A DNA stretch of 5,314 nucleotides from Candidatus Corynebacterium faecipullorum (lineage in GTDB: Bacteria > Actinomycetota > Actinomycetes > Mycobacteriales > Mycobacteriaceae), in the NCBI GenBank assembly GCA_019114925.1, contig DXEO01000202.1, forward strand, positions 1 to 5,314, read 5' to 3'. The notes beneath the pieces are model-generated. The model worked only from the letters and a program-made list of their open reading frames with translations. It did not search any database and was not told where the DNA came from. Both the position numbers and the translations under genes were made by a program. This document shows positions 5,196 through 5,314 of this stretch, in pieces (the stretch's first letter is position 1; each line of letters begins with the position of its first letter).

Positions 5196-5228
5196 AGCTA
5201 CCTAGTGGTTAGGCAGCTATTTCTTTTC
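5196..5228 (+). terminator. Possible terminator after the lipoprotein gene, within the IS end
   Basis: AGCTACCTA (5196-5204) and TAGGCAGCT (5210-5218) pair over a 5-base loop with one A-C mismatch, followed by ATTTCTTTTC. On the plus strand this resembles an intrinsic terminator just 3 bases after the lipoprotein stop. It lies inside the IS end and overlaps the transposase stop codon. The stem is only moderately stable. Confidence 0.4.
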
Positions 5229-5314
5229 TGCTGTTGATTGCGCCGGTGTGGTTCTCGAAGTCGACGGGGCTGACCATTCCGAGTGCAGAGTGCCGGCGCC
5301 GGCGGTTGTAGACG
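5209..5314 (-). CDS. IS3-family transposase (OrfB-like), C-terminal fragment
   Basis: Only the last 34 residues and the TAA are in the window; the gene enters from the right edge. The translation starts VYNRRRRHSALGMVSP, followed by VDFENHTG and ending KEIAA. YNxxRxHSxLGxxSP is the hallmark following the final Glu of the DDE catalytic domain in IS3-family transposases (rve integrase fold). The DDE residues themselves lie outside the window, so I cannot tell whether the enzyme is intact. The stop lies 16 or 27 bases from the candidate IS terminus, an ordinary distance for this family. Confidence 0.88.
   Translation of the reverse strand, partial: VYNRRRRHSALGMVSPVDFENHTGAINSRKEIAA

Larger units (their letters stand above)
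5182..5314 (-). mobile_element. IS3-family insertion sequence, 3' end (partial)
   Basis: The right edge contains the end of an IS3-type element: the transposase C-terminus on the minus strand plus a short non-coding end. IS3-family termini begin with TG. Two candidate outer ends exist: TGGACACG at 5182, inside the last lipoprotein codons, or TGGAGCTACC at 5193, just after the lipoprotein stop. The other terminus is outside the window, so inverted repeats and target duplication cannot be checked. The start of this feature is therefore uncertain by about 11 bases. Confidence 0.8.

Overview
The window looks like chromosomal DNA from a GC-rich actinobacterium, most likely a Corynebacterium. The reasons are a biotin synthase of the actinobacterial type followed by its auxiliary gene bsaP, a BioQ-like operator in front of it, several genes with a TANNNT -10 box 7-8 bases before the ATG and no ribosome binding site (leaderless start style), and small secreted proteins and lipoproteins of corynebacterial character. 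I cannot name the species.

Layout. Positions 1-1560 (minus strand) hold a biotin operon read right to left: bioB, bsaP (1-base overlap) and a Sir2-type deacylase that runs off the left edge. The 78-base gap at 1561-1638 carries a perfect 8+3+8 palindrome placed as a repressor site over the bioB promoter. It is also the divergent promoter region of an M20 metallopeptidase (1639-2955, plus). Next comes a small secreted protein with an Asn/Pro/Ala/Gly linker (2989-3486, plus). It converges, with only 4 bases between stops, on a minus-strand pair: a secreted alpha/beta hydrolase (3787-4614) and a CHY zinc-finger protein (3491-3787) that overlap by one base. A 104-base divergent gap (4615-4718) precedes a lipoprotein gene (4719-5192, plus). 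From about 5182 or 5193 to the right edge lies the end of an IS3-family insertion sequence, with the transposase C-terminus on the minus strand.

How the genes work together. BioB and BsaP act together in the last step of biotin synthesis (dethiobiotin to biotin), and this BioB lacks one of the cysteine ligands of the classical [2Fe-2S] cluster, which fits dependence on BsaP. The Sir2 gene is co-transcribed by position, and its link to biotin is unproven. The hydrolase and the zinc-finger gene are probably one transcript. The remaining genes are separate units.

Most notable points: an intrinsic-terminator-like structure in the sense orientation inside the 5' part of the hydrolase gene (4444-4479); the altered cluster ligand in BioB; the Sir2 gene in a biotin operon; and a lipoprotein gene whose stop codon may have been supplied by the IS insertion. 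No RNA gene or CRISPR array was seen, and no gene-free stretch exceeds 300 bases.
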